Positions 7,529 through 15,947 of a DNA stretch of 41,599 bases are shown here, piece after piece (position 1 is the first letter of the stretch; each line of letters begins with the position of its first letter). The position numbers were made by a program, and so were the translations under genes. The DNA is from JBCDGZ01 sp038750655 (GTDB lineage: Bacteria > Bacteroidota > Bacteroidia > Chitinophagales > Saprospiraceae): contig JBCDGZ010000063.1 in NCBI GenBank assembly GCA_038750655.1, positions 1 through 41,599 of the forward strand, given 5' to 3'. The notes under the pieces were generated by a model that did not search any database, had not been told where the DNA came from, and worked only from the letters and a program-made list of their open reading frames with translations.

Positions 7529-8392
7529 ATGAAACAGTTACTACTCCTTTCCTTTTTGAGTCTTTCTTATTTTTCCTATTTATTTACTGTTACAGAAAAA
7601 GCGACTATCGTTGAGCATAAATCCCACGCAGCTTATTTTTCCCAAAACTGTATCCCTGAAGATCCTTCCGCTCAGATCTTCCAGGTAGTGGAGGATATGC
7701 CGCGTTTTCCTGGATGTGAGGATATTATGGATACTGCTGAACGCAAGCAATGTGCTTCTAGAAAAATGCTCGACTTTGTGTACGACAATTTGCTTTATCC
7801 GCAAAAGGCTTACGATAATCGGACGGAAGGTACTGCGGTCGTGCGGTTTATTGTAGAAAAAGAAGGCTGCGTATCGAATGCCACCATTTTGCGCGGACTG
7901 GGAGATAATACCGACCAAGAGGTACTCAGAGTGATTAATCTAATGAATACTGAAGGGATGCGATGGAGTCCGGGAAAGCAGCGAGAAAATCCGGTTCGGG
8001 TGTATTTTAATTTACCAGTCAAATTTATTTGGACCGAAAATGCCACTATCGGAAGTGATGATTTATACAACTTTATTAATCCTTGTGATACCACAATCAT
8101 TAGCGGTCGGCTGGCAGGGTGCTCCATTGATCATTTTAATGTATTCCCTAATCCAGTTGTAGAGGTACTGAACATCAGTTTTCTGGCCGATGCGAGCACG
8201 ATGGGCAGTATCAATATTTATGACACCAAAGGCAGCCGTATCATTCATCAAACCCAATTCATCAGTGCGGGGGCCAATACCGAACGTATTCCATTGGGAG
8301 ATGTAGACAGCGGTCATATGATCATTGCTATCCATGATGCAGATGGAAACGTGTTGGGGGCCTGCCACTTTTTGAAGTTGGAGGAGCGATAA
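7529..8392 (+). CDS. TonB C-terminal domain protein with a C-terminal T9SS-like sorting domain
   Basis: The protein has 287 residues. The first about 21 are a hydrophobic signal or anchor. Residues about 50-172 form a TonB_C domain of the Bacteroidota type, with FQVVEDMPRFPGCE, YPQKAYDNRTEGTAVVRFIVEKEG and a W-S-P-G-K near 150. Residues about 205-287 resemble a T9SS type A sorting domain: FNVFPNPV, then beta strands with NIYDTKGSRI and a final ACHFLKLEE. TonB_C normally contacts outer-membrane receptors from the periplasm, while a sorting domain directs export to the surface, so the combination is unusual. The gene is monocistronic in appearance and divergent from pncB. Confidence 0.8.
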   Translation: MKQLLLLSFLSLSYFSYLFTVTEKATIVEHKSHAAYFSQNCIPEDPSAQIFQVVEDMPRFPGCEDIMDTAERKQCASRKMLDFVYDNLLYPQKAYDNRTEGTAVVRFIVEKEGCVSNATILRGLGDNTDQEVLRVINLMNTEGMRWSPGKQRENPVRVYFNLPVKFIWTENATIGSDDLYNFINPCDTTIISGRLAGCSIDHFNVFPNPVVEVLNISFLADASTMGSINIYDTKGSRIIHQTQFISAGANTERIPLGDVDSGHMIIAIHDADGNVLGACHFLKLEER

Positions 8393-8482
8393 ATGCTTAC
8401 CTTTGTGTAAATTTTTTAGAATATACTTAAGAGGTGGCGCTTTAGCTAAACAATGGAGGCGCTATCTTGTCGTTAATACCGT

Positions 8483-9022
8483 ATGCGAATATTTTTGATT
8501 TTATTGATCGCCATTCCCAGCTTCGGGCAATCTGAAATGTGGAAGGAGTACGTCAACTATGACGGTAAATTTCGGGTGTTGGTACCGGGAGACATGGAGG
8601 AGATTACTAAAGAAGCGGAGACGCCGGTTGGTACTATAAGTGTCAAAACTTTACTGCATAAGCCCAGTGAGGAAAGTGCTGATAATCTAGCTTACATCGT
8701 GAGCTACTACGACTTTCCGGAGGCTTCCATTCATTCCGATTCGACGGCGCTGGTAGAAGATTTTTTTAAAACCACCATTGAGGGAACGGTTAATAGCCTT
8801 GAGGGGGAACTTTTGTATGCCACACCCGTAGAAATGCGTAATTATCCGGGACGGCTTTGGCGGATAGATGATGTAGATGATGATGGAAAGGGCACTTCTA
8901 TCAAGACCAAGGTTTTCCTCGTCGGGCGGCGCTTTTATTCTATACGGACCGTCAGTATGAAAGAAAAAGGCCTGAATCCCTACATCGATAAATTTTTAGA
9001 TTCCTTTTATTTAGTAGAATGA
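8483..9022 (+). CDS. Small secreted protein, unknown function
   Basis: The protein has 179 residues. A short signal peptide (MRIFLILLIAIPSFGQ) leaves a mature protein of about 163 residues. The mature start, with F-R-V-L-V-P-G-D-M at about 30-38, resembles small exported Bacteroidota proteins described as PsbP-like or of unknown function; this is a resemblance only. It has no catalytic motif and no cysteines after the signal. It is translationally coupled to the macro-domain gene by an ATGA overlap at 9019-9022, although the two products should reside in different compartments. Confidence 0.75.
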   Translation: MRIFLILLIAIPSFGQSEMWKEYVNYDGKFRVLVPGDMEEITKEAETPVGTISVKTLLHKPSEESADNLAYIVSYYDFPEASIHSDSTALVEDFFKTTIEGTVNSLEGELLYATPVEMRNYPGRLWRIDDVDDDGKGTSIKTKVFLVGRRFYSIRTVSMKEKGLNPYIDKFLDSFYLVE

Positions 9023-9546
9023 GCCATACGCGTATCCAAATTCTCCAAGGTGACATCACCACTATTGAAGTGGCCGTCATCGTAAATGCTGCCAATTCCT
9101 CACTGCTCGGCGGCGGTGGCGTTGATGGCGCTATTCACCGAGCCGGCGGGCCCGCCATCTTGGAAGAATGCATGGATATTCGCGCACGCCAGGGCGGCTG
9201 CGCCACCGGACAAGCCGTCATCACCACCGCCGGCCGCCTTCCCGCCCAACAGGTCATCCACACTGTCGGCCCCGTCTGGCAAAAGCAACGCAAGGAAGAG
9301 ATGGAGCAGCTGCTCGCCAACTGCTACCGCAACAGCCTTCAATTGGCCGTCGAGCACGGATTAGACACGGTCGCTTTTCCCAACATCAGCACGGGCATCT
9401 ACCGTTTCCCAAAACAAAGAGCCGCCGAAGTCGCCATCAGGACCGTCAAGCAGTTTTTAGCACAAGATTCCACAATAAAAATGGTGAGCTTTGTTTGCTA
9501 TGACCAGATAAATTATCAAATTTACAGCGATATAATGAATCTCTAG
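9019..9546 (+). CDS. ymdB: Macro-domain protein, probable O-acetyl-ADP-ribose deacetylase
   Basis: The protein has 175 residues, essentially a single macro domain. Landmarks are QGDIT (10-14), the IVNAANSSLLGGGGVDGAIH loop (21-40) with N23, N26 and D36, and the GIYRFP segment of the second phosphate-binding loop. These match the MacroD/YmdB class, which hydrolyses O-acetyl-ADP-ribose and removes ADP-ribose from acidic residues. It is cytoplasmic. Its product, ADP-ribose, is the usual effector of NrtR regulators, one of which is encoded about 3 kb away on the other strand. The start codon overlaps the previous stop. The exact substrate cannot be read from sequence. Confidence 0.92.
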   Translation: MSHTRIQILQGDITTIEVAVIVNAANSSLLGGGGVDGAIHRAGGPAILEECMDIRARQGGCATGQAVITTAGRLPAQQVIHTVGPVWQKQRKEEMEQLLANCYRNSLQLAVEHGLDTVAFPNISTGIYRFPKQRAAEVAIRTVKQFLAQDSTIKMVSFVCYDQINYQIYSDIMNL

Positions 9547-9567
9547 CCCTACCTAGTCTCTGCTTGT

Positions 9568-10023
9568 ATGAAAATTGCTGTATTCCCGGGGTCCTTCGAT
9601 CCAATTACTGTTGGCCATGTTGATTTAGTCAAAAGAGCACTGCCGCTGTTCGATAAGATTATCGTAGCAGTAGGCATCAATTCGCAGAAACGCTATTTGT
9701 TTTCCTTGGAGCAGCGGCTGGACTGGTTGAATCAAGTGTTTTCGGAGGAGGAGCAGGTGGTAGTCGATTCCTTTGAGGGCCTAACGGCCCATTTTTGCCA
9801 ACGGGTCAATGCCGAATACCTGCTCCGTGGCCTGCGTAATGCTTCGGATTTTGATTACGAAAAAACCATCTCGCAGCTTAACAATATTGTAGGGGAGGGG
9901 ATAGAAACCATCTTCTTTATCAGCCGCCCGGCCTACTCGCACATCAGCTCCACCATTGTCCGTGAAATCATCAAAGGCAATGGGGATGCTTCGCCCTTTC
10001 TACCGTCGGAGATCAAACTGTAG
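9568..10023 (+). CDS. coaD: Pantetheine-phosphate adenylyltransferase
   Basis: The protein has 151 residues and transfers AMP from ATP to 4'-phosphopantetheine, the penultimate step of coenzyme A synthesis. It has the nucleotidyltransferase signature GSFDPITVGH with the TxGH motif (T14-H17), the phosphopantetheine-binding LLRGLRNASDFDYE stretch (about 86-100) and the ISSTIVRE motif near the C-terminus. The length is slightly short for the family (usually about 155-165) but no domain is missing. It is cytoplasmic. It follows the macro-domain gene by 21 bp and is probably co-transcribed. Confidence 0.95.
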   Translation: MKIAVFPGSFDPITVGHVDLVKRALPLFDKIIVAVGINSQKRYLFSLEQRLDWLNQVFSEEEQVVVDSFEGLTAHFCQRVNAEYLLRGLRNASDFDYEKTISQLNNIVGEGIETIFFISRPAYSHISSTIVREIIKGNGDASPFLPSEIKL

Positions 10024-10107
10024 CTCCTGTTATTATCGATGGGGTATCCCGAATGATGGTCAAGGCGCGCTTGTCAATTGGGGAGGAAAATTCTGCTTTA
10101 AATTGCC

Positions 10108-10115
10108 TACATTTG
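10108..10115 (+). promoter_or_regulatory. Candidate -7 element of the pyrroline-5-carboxylate dehydrogenase promoter
   Basis: TACATTTG is an exact match to TAnnTTTG and lies 30 bp before the ATG at 10146, a typical distance. No TTTG is found 19-21 bp upstream. Confidence 0.45.
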
Positions 10116-10145
10116 CAGGAATTATTGAAATAAAATTTCCAACTT

Positions 10146-11777
10146 ATGCCCAACGCCATATTTGAAGTCCCAATTGCGGTCAATGAACCTGTATTGAGCT
10201 ACGCTCCGGGATCTCCAGAAAAAATAGAACTGAAAAAAACACTAGCCGAAATGAAGGCCCAAGAGACCTTGGTGCCCATGTATATTGGAGGCAAAAAAGT
10301 AACGAGTAAAGTCAAAGTAGCCATCCATCCTCCTCACGAAATCAAACACCGCTTAGGATATTTTTATAAGGGCAACACCAGCCACGTCGAGCAGGCCGTC
10401 AAGGCTGCGCTGAAGGCCAAGCCCGCCTGGGAAAATATGCCCTGGCAAGATCGCGCCGCTATCTTCCTCAAAGCCGCCGAGCTGCTATCGGGGCCTTACC
10501 GGGCTCGGATGAACGCAGCAACCATGCTGGCGCAGTCCAAGAATGTCTATCAGGCCGAGATCGATTGCGTGGCGGAGCTGTGCGACTTTTTCCGCTTTAA
10601 TGTGCAGTACATGACGCAGCTTTACAGCGAGCAGCCGGAGAGCCCCGCGGGCATCTGGAACCGCTTAGAGCATCGGGCCCTGGAAGGCTTTATTTTTGCC
10701 ATTACCCCTTTCAACTTCACCTCTATTGCGGGCAACCTGCCTGCGGCACCCGCCATGATGGGCAACACCGTGATTTGGAAGCCTGCCGAGACGCAGATCT
10801 ACTCCGCTCAGGTGATTATGGAAATCTTTGAGGCCGCAGGCCTGCCGGCTGGCGTCATCAACCTCGTCTACGCCGACGGCCCAGTAGCGGGCAAGGTCAT
10901 CTTTGAACATCCCGACTTCGCTGGCCTCCACTTCACCGGAAGCACTGGTGTCTTCAAGCTGCTCTGGCAAACCATCGGTAAAAATATTGGCCTCTACAAA
11001 ACCTATCCCCGCATCGTCGGAGAAACGGGCGGAAAGGACTTCGTCGTCGCCCACTCTTCGGCTAACGCTGCCGAAGTGGCTACGGCGCTAGTGCGCGGGG
11101 CCTTCGAATTTCAGGGGCAGAAGTGCTCTGCCGCCTCCCGCGCCTACGTTCCCAAGTCGCTGTGGAAGGAAGTGAGCAAAATTATGGTACAGCAGCTCAA
11201 GTCCATCAAAATGGGCTCTCCCGAAGATTTTACCAACTTTATTAATGCCGTTATCGACGAGCGGGCTTTCAATAAGATTACCAATTACATTGCGGAGGCG
11301 AAGAAGAGCCGCAAGGTGACCGTACTGGCCGGTGGTGAATACTCCAAGCGCAAAGGCTACTTCATCGAGCCAACGGTATTGGTGACGACCGATCCGAAGT
11401 ACGCCACGATGGAGGAGGAAATTTTTGGTCCCGTCCTCACCGTCTACGTCTACGATGGCCGCAAGTACGAAGAAACGCTGGAATTGGTTGACAAAACCTC
11501 TCCCTATGCACTGACAGGAGCCGTCTTTGCCAAAGATCGTCAGGCCCTGGTTTTGGCTTCCGAAAAGTTGCGCCATAGTGCAGGTAACTTCTACCTCAAC
11601 GATAAGCCAACCGGGGCCGTCGTCGGTCAGCAGCCCTTTGGTGGCGCACGGGCCTCCGGTACCAATGACAAGGCGGGATCGATTCTCAACCTGCTGCGCT
11701 GGGTTTCTCCGCGTACTATTAAAGAGAACCTGAATCCTCCACGGGACTACCGCTATCCTTTCCTGGCCGAAGAATAG
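10146..11777 (+). CDS. pruA: L-glutamate gamma-semialdehyde (1-pyrroline-5-carboxylate) dehydrogenase
   Basis: The protein has 543 residues, the length of the stand-alone, eukaryote-like ALDH4 type rather than the C-terminal part of a PutA fusion. It oxidises glutamate semialdehyde to glutamate with NAD+, ending proline and arginine breakdown. Active-site landmarks are the oxyanion N190 (TPFN), the glycine motif FTGSTGVF (263-270), general base E293 (GETGGKD) and nucleophile C327 (GQKCSAASR). It is cytoplasmic. No proline dehydrogenase gene is next to it, so the pathway partner lies elsewhere. It has its own candidate promoter and a hairpin 22 bp downstream. Confidence 0.95.
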   Translation: MPNAIFEVPIAVNEPVLSYAPGSPEKIELKKTLAEMKAQETLVPMYIGGKKVTSKVKVAIHPPHEIKHRLGYFYKGNTSHVEQAVKAALKAKPAWENMPWQDRAAIFLKAAELLSGPYRARMNAATMLAQSKNVYQAEIDCVAELCDFFRFNVQYMTQLYSEQPESPAGIWNRLEHRALEGFIFAITPFNFTSIAGNLPAAPAMMGNTVIWKPAETQIYSAQVIMEIFEAAGLPAGVINLVYADGPVAGKVIFEHPDFAGLHFTGSTGVFKLLWQTIGKNIGLYKTYPRIVGETGGKDFVVAHSSANAAEVATALVRGAFEFQGQKCSAASRAYVPKSLWKEVSKIMVQQLKSIKMGSPEDFTNFINAVIDERAFNKITNYIAEAKKSRKVTVLAGGEYSKRKGYFIEPTVLVTTDPKYATMEEEIFGPVLTVYVYDGRKYEETLELVDKTSPYALTGAVFAKDRQALVLASEKLRHSAGNFYLNDKPTGAVVGQQPFGGARASGTNDKAGSILNLLRWVSPRTIKENLNPPRDYRYPFLAEE

Positions 11778-11799
11778 TCAGGAACAGGGTCAATTGAAC

Positions 11800-11838
11800 A
11801 GCGGGCATAGAGTTTTGGTTAACAACTTTATGCCCGCT
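11800..11838 (+). terminator. Stem-loop downstream of the dehydrogenase gene, probable terminator
   Basis: AGCGGGCATA (11800-11809) pairs perfectly with TATGCCCGCT (11829-11838), and an inner AGTT/AACT pair lengthens the stem. No T-run follows directly, so this may be an mRNA-protecting hairpin instead. The rest of 11839-12061 is AT-rich and should hold the promoter of the receptor gene; I found no convincing -7/-33 pair. Confidence 0.55.
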
Positions 11839-12061
11839 GCCATTATAGCCTACCTCTTTCTGTTAAAAAAGAAAATAGTCGCACTCGGTATTCCATCTTT
11901 GCCGTTTGTTGACATATAGCCTAGTGAAAATAGAGTCACGGAATATTCAAAAATAAAAAAACAGTTTTCCCTTGGGGGATAAATACAGATATTCGGTATC
12001 ACCAAGAGTCAGGACCAACCAAACACAGCTAAAGCCACCAATTATTTAAATCTGAGCCTAT

Positions 12062-14467
12062 ATGAGACTCTTTTTATGCTTATTTTCTTTATTGCTATTC
12101 GCTCTGCCGGGTAGCAGTCAAAACAGCTTTACGATCAGTGGCTATGTCGAGGATGAGGCCTCGGGAGAAAAACTGATTGCGGTTAATGTATACGATAATT
12201 ACAGTAAGTCTGGCTCGGTATCCAATACCTATGGATTCTACAGCATGACGCTTCCCGAGGATTCGGTCCTCCTTTCTTTTTCCTATGTAGGTTATCAACC
12301 TTATATCATCCAGATGAAACTGGATCGCGATACCAGCTTCAACATCCGATTAAAGTCGAGTGTGGAGCTAGAGACGGTGGAGGTGGTAGCGAGTGAGGTG
12401 GATCGAATTGAGGAGAATACCAATATGAGCACAGTGGATGTCCCTATCGAGCAGATTAAGAAAATACCAGCGCTCTTGGGGGAGGTAGATGTACTTAAAG
12501 CCCTGCAATTGCTGCCGGGAGTACAGTCGGGAGGGGAAGGACAGAGCGGCTTGTATGTACGAGGAGGAAGCCCGGATCAGAACCTGATTTTGCTGGATGG
12601 GGTGCCGGTTTACAATGCCTCGCATCTCTTTGGTTTCTTTTCGGTGTTCAATGCGGATGCGATTAAGGATGTGAAATTGACCAAGGGTGGGTTTCCTGCT
12701 CGCTACGGTGGCCGTCTTTCTTCGGTTATTGAAATCAATATGAAAGAAGGGGATATGAATGAGTGGCACGGTACGGGGACTATTGGTATTGTGGCGTCTA
12801 AACTGACCTTGGAAGGGCCAATCAAGAAGGGCAAGACCTCCTTGATTATGTCTGCTCGTCGCACCTACATTGACATCCTGACTCGGCCGCTGATCAAACA
12901 GGGCTTTGAAAGCAATGGGACGACAGGCAATGCAGGCTATTTCTTTCACGACATTAATGCCAAGATCAACCATAAGTTTTCAGACAAGGATCGATTGTAC
13001 TTTAGTGTCTACACCGGAAAAGATCTATTCTATTTTAACGAAAGGGATCGCGATCCTGATAATTTTTATGCGACTGATGTTGACCTAGGCTGGGGGAACC
13101 TCACTAGTGCTTTGCGGTGGAACCACCTTTGGAATAACAAGCTGTTCAGCAATACAACCTTGACGTTTAGCCGCTATGAATTCGATACTTCGGTAGGAGA
13201 GGAGGATCGCTATACGGAGGGGGAGGAGTCCTTCCGCAATGAGTTCAACATTGCCTATCTTTCCGGCATTGATGATGTTGCGGGGCGCATTGACTTTGAC
13301 TACCTGCCCAATCCCGATCACTACATCAAGTTTGGGGCCTCGGCCATCTTGCATCGATTCAAGCCAGGGGAGTTTGATTTGGGCATCAGAATACTGGATG
13401 AATTTGAGGACTACACCTTGGATACCCTGTTTGGGCAGGATCGGATCAATGCGCAGGAGATCGCAGCTTACATCGAAGACGATATGAAATTGGGAGATCG
13501 GCTAAAGATCAACGTGGGCCTACACTTTTCGGGCTTTAACCTGAAAAACCGATTCTACTATTCTTTCCAACCGCGCTTCAGCTCCCGCTACTTGCTGCCG
13601 GGCAACGTTGCCCTCAAGGCTTCCTTTGCCACTATGCGCCAGTACGTACAGCTGCTGACCAATGGTGGCCTCGGCCTCCCGACCGACCTCTGGCTGCCCT
13701 CCACCGAGCGCGTCAAACCCCAGGATTCCTGGCAGGCCGCTATCGGAGTTGCCAAGACCTTTCGCAAGGAATACGAAATCAGCCTCGAAGCTTATTACAA
13801 ACGAATGGAGAATGTGCTCTCCTATAAAGAAGGAGCCAGTTTGTTCCAAGTGGTAGATTGGGAAGATCAGGTTACGCAGGGTACGGGCGAAGCCTACGGG
13901 ATGGAGTTTTTTGTGCAAAAAAAGCGGGGACGCCTCAGCGGCTGGCTGGGCTACACCCTGTCTTGGTCTACCCGCCAATTCGATGAGCTGAACTTCGGCA
14001 AGCAATTCAACTTTAGATACGACCGACGGCACGACATTTCTGTAGTTGCCTCCTACAAGATCAGCGACCGCGTCAGCATCTCCGGGACCTGGGTCTACGG
14101 AACGGGCAATAGCATCACCGTACCCAATGCTCAATATCGCGGTTTATTCAGCCCCGTTTCCCTTCCTGTGCCCTATCAGATACAGAATCAATTTACAGCC
14201 GACTACTTCAACGATCGCAATTTTTTCCGAATGCAGGCTTATCACCGATTAGATGTAGGCATAGAGTTTCGCAAGCAAAAGCGCCGCTACGCTCGCGTTT
14301 GGACCTTCGGGGCCTACAATGCCTACAATCGCAAAAATCCCTTCTTCATCTTCGAAGAAACGGATTTTACGACAGATGCCAACGGCAATACCACCCGGAA
14401 GTCGGTATTGAAACAGTCGAGCCTTTTTCCGATTATTCCTTCTTTCAGCTATCGATTTGAATTTTAA
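12062..14467 (+). CDS. TonB-dependent outer-membrane receptor with a carboxypeptidase-like regulatory domain
   Basis: The protein has 801 residues. A signal peptide (1-19) is followed by a CarbopepD_reg_2 beta-sandwich (about 24-105: SGYVEDEASGEKL..VNVY, then SYVGYQ), a TonB plug (about 110-230, with ALQLLPGVQSGGEGQSGLYVRGGSPDQNLILLDG) and a 22-strand-type barrel ending in aromatic SYRFEF. It imports a ligand across the outer membrane using TonB energy. It lacks the extra length of SusC proteins (about 1000 residues), and its partner is a DUF4249 lipoprotein rather than SusD, so it is not a classical polysaccharide locus. The substrate is unknown. The DUF4249 gene starts 30 bp downstream. Confidence 0.93.
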   Translation: MRLFLCLFSLLLFALPGSSQNSFTISGYVEDEASGEKLIAVNVYDNYSKSGSVSNTYGFYSMTLPEDSVLLSFSYVGYQPYIIQMKLDRDTSFNIRLKSSVELETVEVVASEVDRIEENTNMSTVDVPIEQIKKIPALLGEVDVLKALQLLPGVQSGGEGQSGLYVRGGSPDQNLILLDGVPVYNASHLFGFFSVFNADAIKDVKLTKGGFPARYGGRLSSVIEINMKEGDMNEWHGTGTIGIVASKLTLEGPIKKGKTSLIMSARRTYIDILTRPLIKQGFESNGTTGNAGYFFHDINAKINHKFSDKDRLYFSVYTGKDLFYFNERDRDPDNFYATDVDLGWGNLTSALRWNHLWNNKLFSNTTLTFSRYEFDTSVGEEDRYTEGEESFRNEFNIAYLSGIDDVAGRIDFDYLPNPDHYIKFGASAILHRFKPGEFDLGIRILDEFEDYTLDTLFGQDRINAQEIAAYIEDDMKLGDRLKINVGLHFSGFNLKNRFYYSFQPRFSSRYLLPGNVALKASFATMRQYVQLLTNGGLGLPTDLWLPSTERVKPQDSWQAAIGVAKTFRKEYEISLEAYYKRMENVLSYKEGASLFQVVDWEDQVTQGTGEAYGMEFFVQKKRGRLSGWLGYTLSWSTRQFDELNFGKQFNFRYDRRHDISVVASYKISDRVSISGTWVYGTGNSITVPNAQYRGLFSPVSLPVPYQIQNQFTADYFNDRNFFRMQAYHRLDVGIEFRKQKRRYARVWTFGAYNAYNRKNPFFIFEETDFTTDANGNTTRKSVLKQSSLFPIIPSFSYRFEF

Positions 14468-14497
14468 ACAACAGGATTTATCAAAGCCAAAAAACAC

Positions 14498-15382
14498 ATG
14501 CAGATGAAAAATATCATTTATATCCTTCCATTCCTGCTGCTTTGCAGCGCCTGCGGTGACGACTTTTTTTCTACCACCCTGGAGATTGATCCTCCCGAGC
14601 ATACCGAGCAAATGGTTGTCCATGCAGTCTTTTCGGATATTGACTCTATCATGGCCCTGAGCCTTGGAATAACTGCTGGCCTATTGGAAGAAATTGATTT
14701 TACTAGTGAGGGATTGGTGGATAGTGCGACGGTAGAGCTGTACAGAAATGGAACGCTGCTCAGTAATTTTACGCCTTTGGAGGAAGATTTTGAGCCGCTG
14801 AATTATGGGGTGATCAGGGAGGAAAGACTGGGGTCGACGGAGGCGACCTTCGAGTTGACGGTGAAGCACCCGGACTATCCAGATTTACGGGCGGTTCAGC
14901 AGATGCCGAGGGCGGTGGTGCCCACGGAGGTGCGCTACCGGGAGAATGCAGGCCTCTTTGAAGGGGATCGCCTTAACGGGGTGGAAATTACCATCAATGA
15001 TCCCGCCGGGGAGGTCAATTTTTATGAATTGCTGCTCTACAACATTTCTAATAACAGCAGTTTTCCCATTAGCACCTACAGCAATAGCCCCGTTGCCGAA
15101 GAGAATGCAGAGGGCCTGGGTTTTGTCATTTCGGATGAGACTTTTGACGGTAAAGAATTTAAAATTACTCTACTGTCCTATAGCCAACTGGATTCGACGA
15201 CGCACCTGGTGATCAATAATATCACCGAGGATTTGTTCAAATACAGTAAATCAGTAAGCGACCAAAGGGAGTCTGATGGCTTTGGGCTGTTTGCCGAGCC
15301 GGTCACCATTTCTACCAATGTAGAGAACGGCCTTGGTATTTTTGGCCTGAGAGCCAGCCGCTTCTATCCTTTAGAGTTTTAG
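14498..15382 (+). CDS. DUF4249 lipoprotein, partner of the TonB-dependent receptor
   Basis: The protein has 294 residues. A lipoprotein signal ends in LLCSAC, so the product is anchored in a membrane, probably the outer membrane. The start could also be the ATG at 14504; both give the same mature protein. The beginning of the mature domain (T.EIDPPEHTEQMVVHAVFSD) and the overall length fit DUF4249. This family is commonly encoded right after CarbopepD-reg/plug receptors in Bacteroidota and is presumed to bind or cap the receptor's substrate. Function is inferred from this pairing only. Confidence 0.85.
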   Translation: MQMKNIIYILPFLLLCSACGDDFFSTTLEIDPPEHTEQMVVHAVFSDIDSIMALSLGITAGLLEEIDFTSEGLVDSATVELYRNGTLLSNFTPLEEDFEPLNYGVIREERLGSTEATFELTVKHPDYPDLRAVQQMPRAVVPTEVRYRENAGLFEGDRLNGVEITINDPAGEVNFYELLLYNISNNSSFPISTYSNSPVAEENAEGLGFVISDETFDGKEFKITLLSYSQLDSTTHLVINNITEDLFKYSKSVSDQRESDGFGLFAEPVTISTNVENGLGIFGLRASRFYPLEF

Positions 15383-15421
15383 ATCATGAAAGTTTAAACA
15401 TGACCTTAGGGAGAAAATGTC

Positions 15422-15451
15422 TTTGCAGCTGAGGCTTTTTTCCTAAATTCG
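15422..15451 (+). promoter_or_regulatory. Candidate promoter of the DinB gene
   Basis: TTTG (15422-15425), an 18-nt spacer and TAAATTCG (15444-15451), 7 of 8 to TAnnTTTG. The spacer is 1-2 nt short. The -7 element ends only 5 bp before the ATG at 15457, so if real the message would be leaderless or nearly so. Confidence 0.4.
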
Positions 15452-15456
15452 TCCCC

Positions 15457-15915
15457 ATGTATAAGCTTCAACTACAACAACTACGGCAAACTCGGCAGAA
15501 TGTCCTGAGACTGATTCAACCATTCAGTATCGAACAATTAAACAAGATTCCAGATCAATTCAACAATAACTTGATCTGGAATCTTGGTCATATCGTGGTT
15601 ACGCAACAGCTCCTCTGCTACCGCCTCGCTGGCCAAACTCCGCTCATCGAGGATCCACTCATCGATAAATACCGCAAGGGCAGCCGCCCCACTGGCTTCA
15701 CCAGCAGCGAAGAACTCCAATTTCTGCAAGACAAGCTCTTCGCCTTCGTCGATCAAACGGAGGCGGACCTGGCCGCTGGCCTCCTGCAAAACTACCGCCC
15801 CTACAGCACCAGCTTCGGCCTCAACCTGGATTCCATCGAGGCCGCCATCCACTTCAATAACATCCACGAAGGGCTACACCTCGGCGTGATGATGGGGATG
15901 CGGAAGTTGGTATAG
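15457..15915 (+). CDS. DinB-family (YfiT-like) putative metal-dependent enzyme
   Basis: The protein has 152 residues forming a four-helix bundle of the DinB_2 type. The three histidines expected to bind a divalent metal are visible: H45 (NLGHIVVTQ), H137 and H141 (NNIHEGLHLG). Members include thiol transferases using bacillithiol or mycothiol, but most are uncharacterised, so no substrate is claimed. It is cytoplasmic. The codons for residues 30-44 create a perfect 16-bp inverted repeat in the DNA (15543-15586), listed separately. It is convergent with the LamG gene, with a shared hairpin between them. Confidence 0.88.
   Translation: MYKLQLQQLRQTRQNVLRLIQPFSIEQLNKIPDQFNNNLIWNLGHIVVTQQLLCYRLAGQTPLIEDPLIDKYRKGSRPTGFTSSEELQFLQDKLFAFVDQTEADLAAGLLQNYRPYSTSFGLNLDSIEAAIHFNNIHEGLHLGVMMGMRKLV
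15543..15586. repeat. Perfect 16-bp inverted repeat inside the DinB coding sequence
   Basis: CAAGATTCCAGATCAA (15543-15558) and TTGATCTGGAATCTTG (15571-15586) are exact reverse complements separated by 12 bp. The mRNA would fold into a strong hairpin about 90 nt after the start codon. The encoded residues (KIPDQFNNNLIWNLG) fit the family, so the palindrome arises through codon choice. Confidence 0.85.
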
Positions 15916-15927
15916 AACTGCTGCGCT

Positions 15928-15947
15928 GCCGCAGGCCCTACTGCGGC
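15928..15947. terminator. Hairpin between the convergent DinB and LamG genes
   Basis: GCCGCAG (15928-15934) pairs with CTGCGGC (15941-15947) around a 6-nt loop, overlapping the LamG stop codon. It is GC-rich without a T-run. Its position between two convergent genes suggests a two-way terminator. The motif GCCGCAGGCC recurs in the terminator at 26000. Confidence 0.5.

Noticed and set aside
9100..9503. Several overlapping frames on both strands inside the macro-domain gene
   Set aside because: The macro-domain frame has complete family motifs; the others are low-complexity products of local high GC.
12062..15382. SusC/SusD polysaccharide utilisation locus
   Set aside because: The receptor is about 200 residues too short for SusC, the partner is a DUF4249 lipoprotein and not SusD, and no glycoside hydrolase is adjacent.
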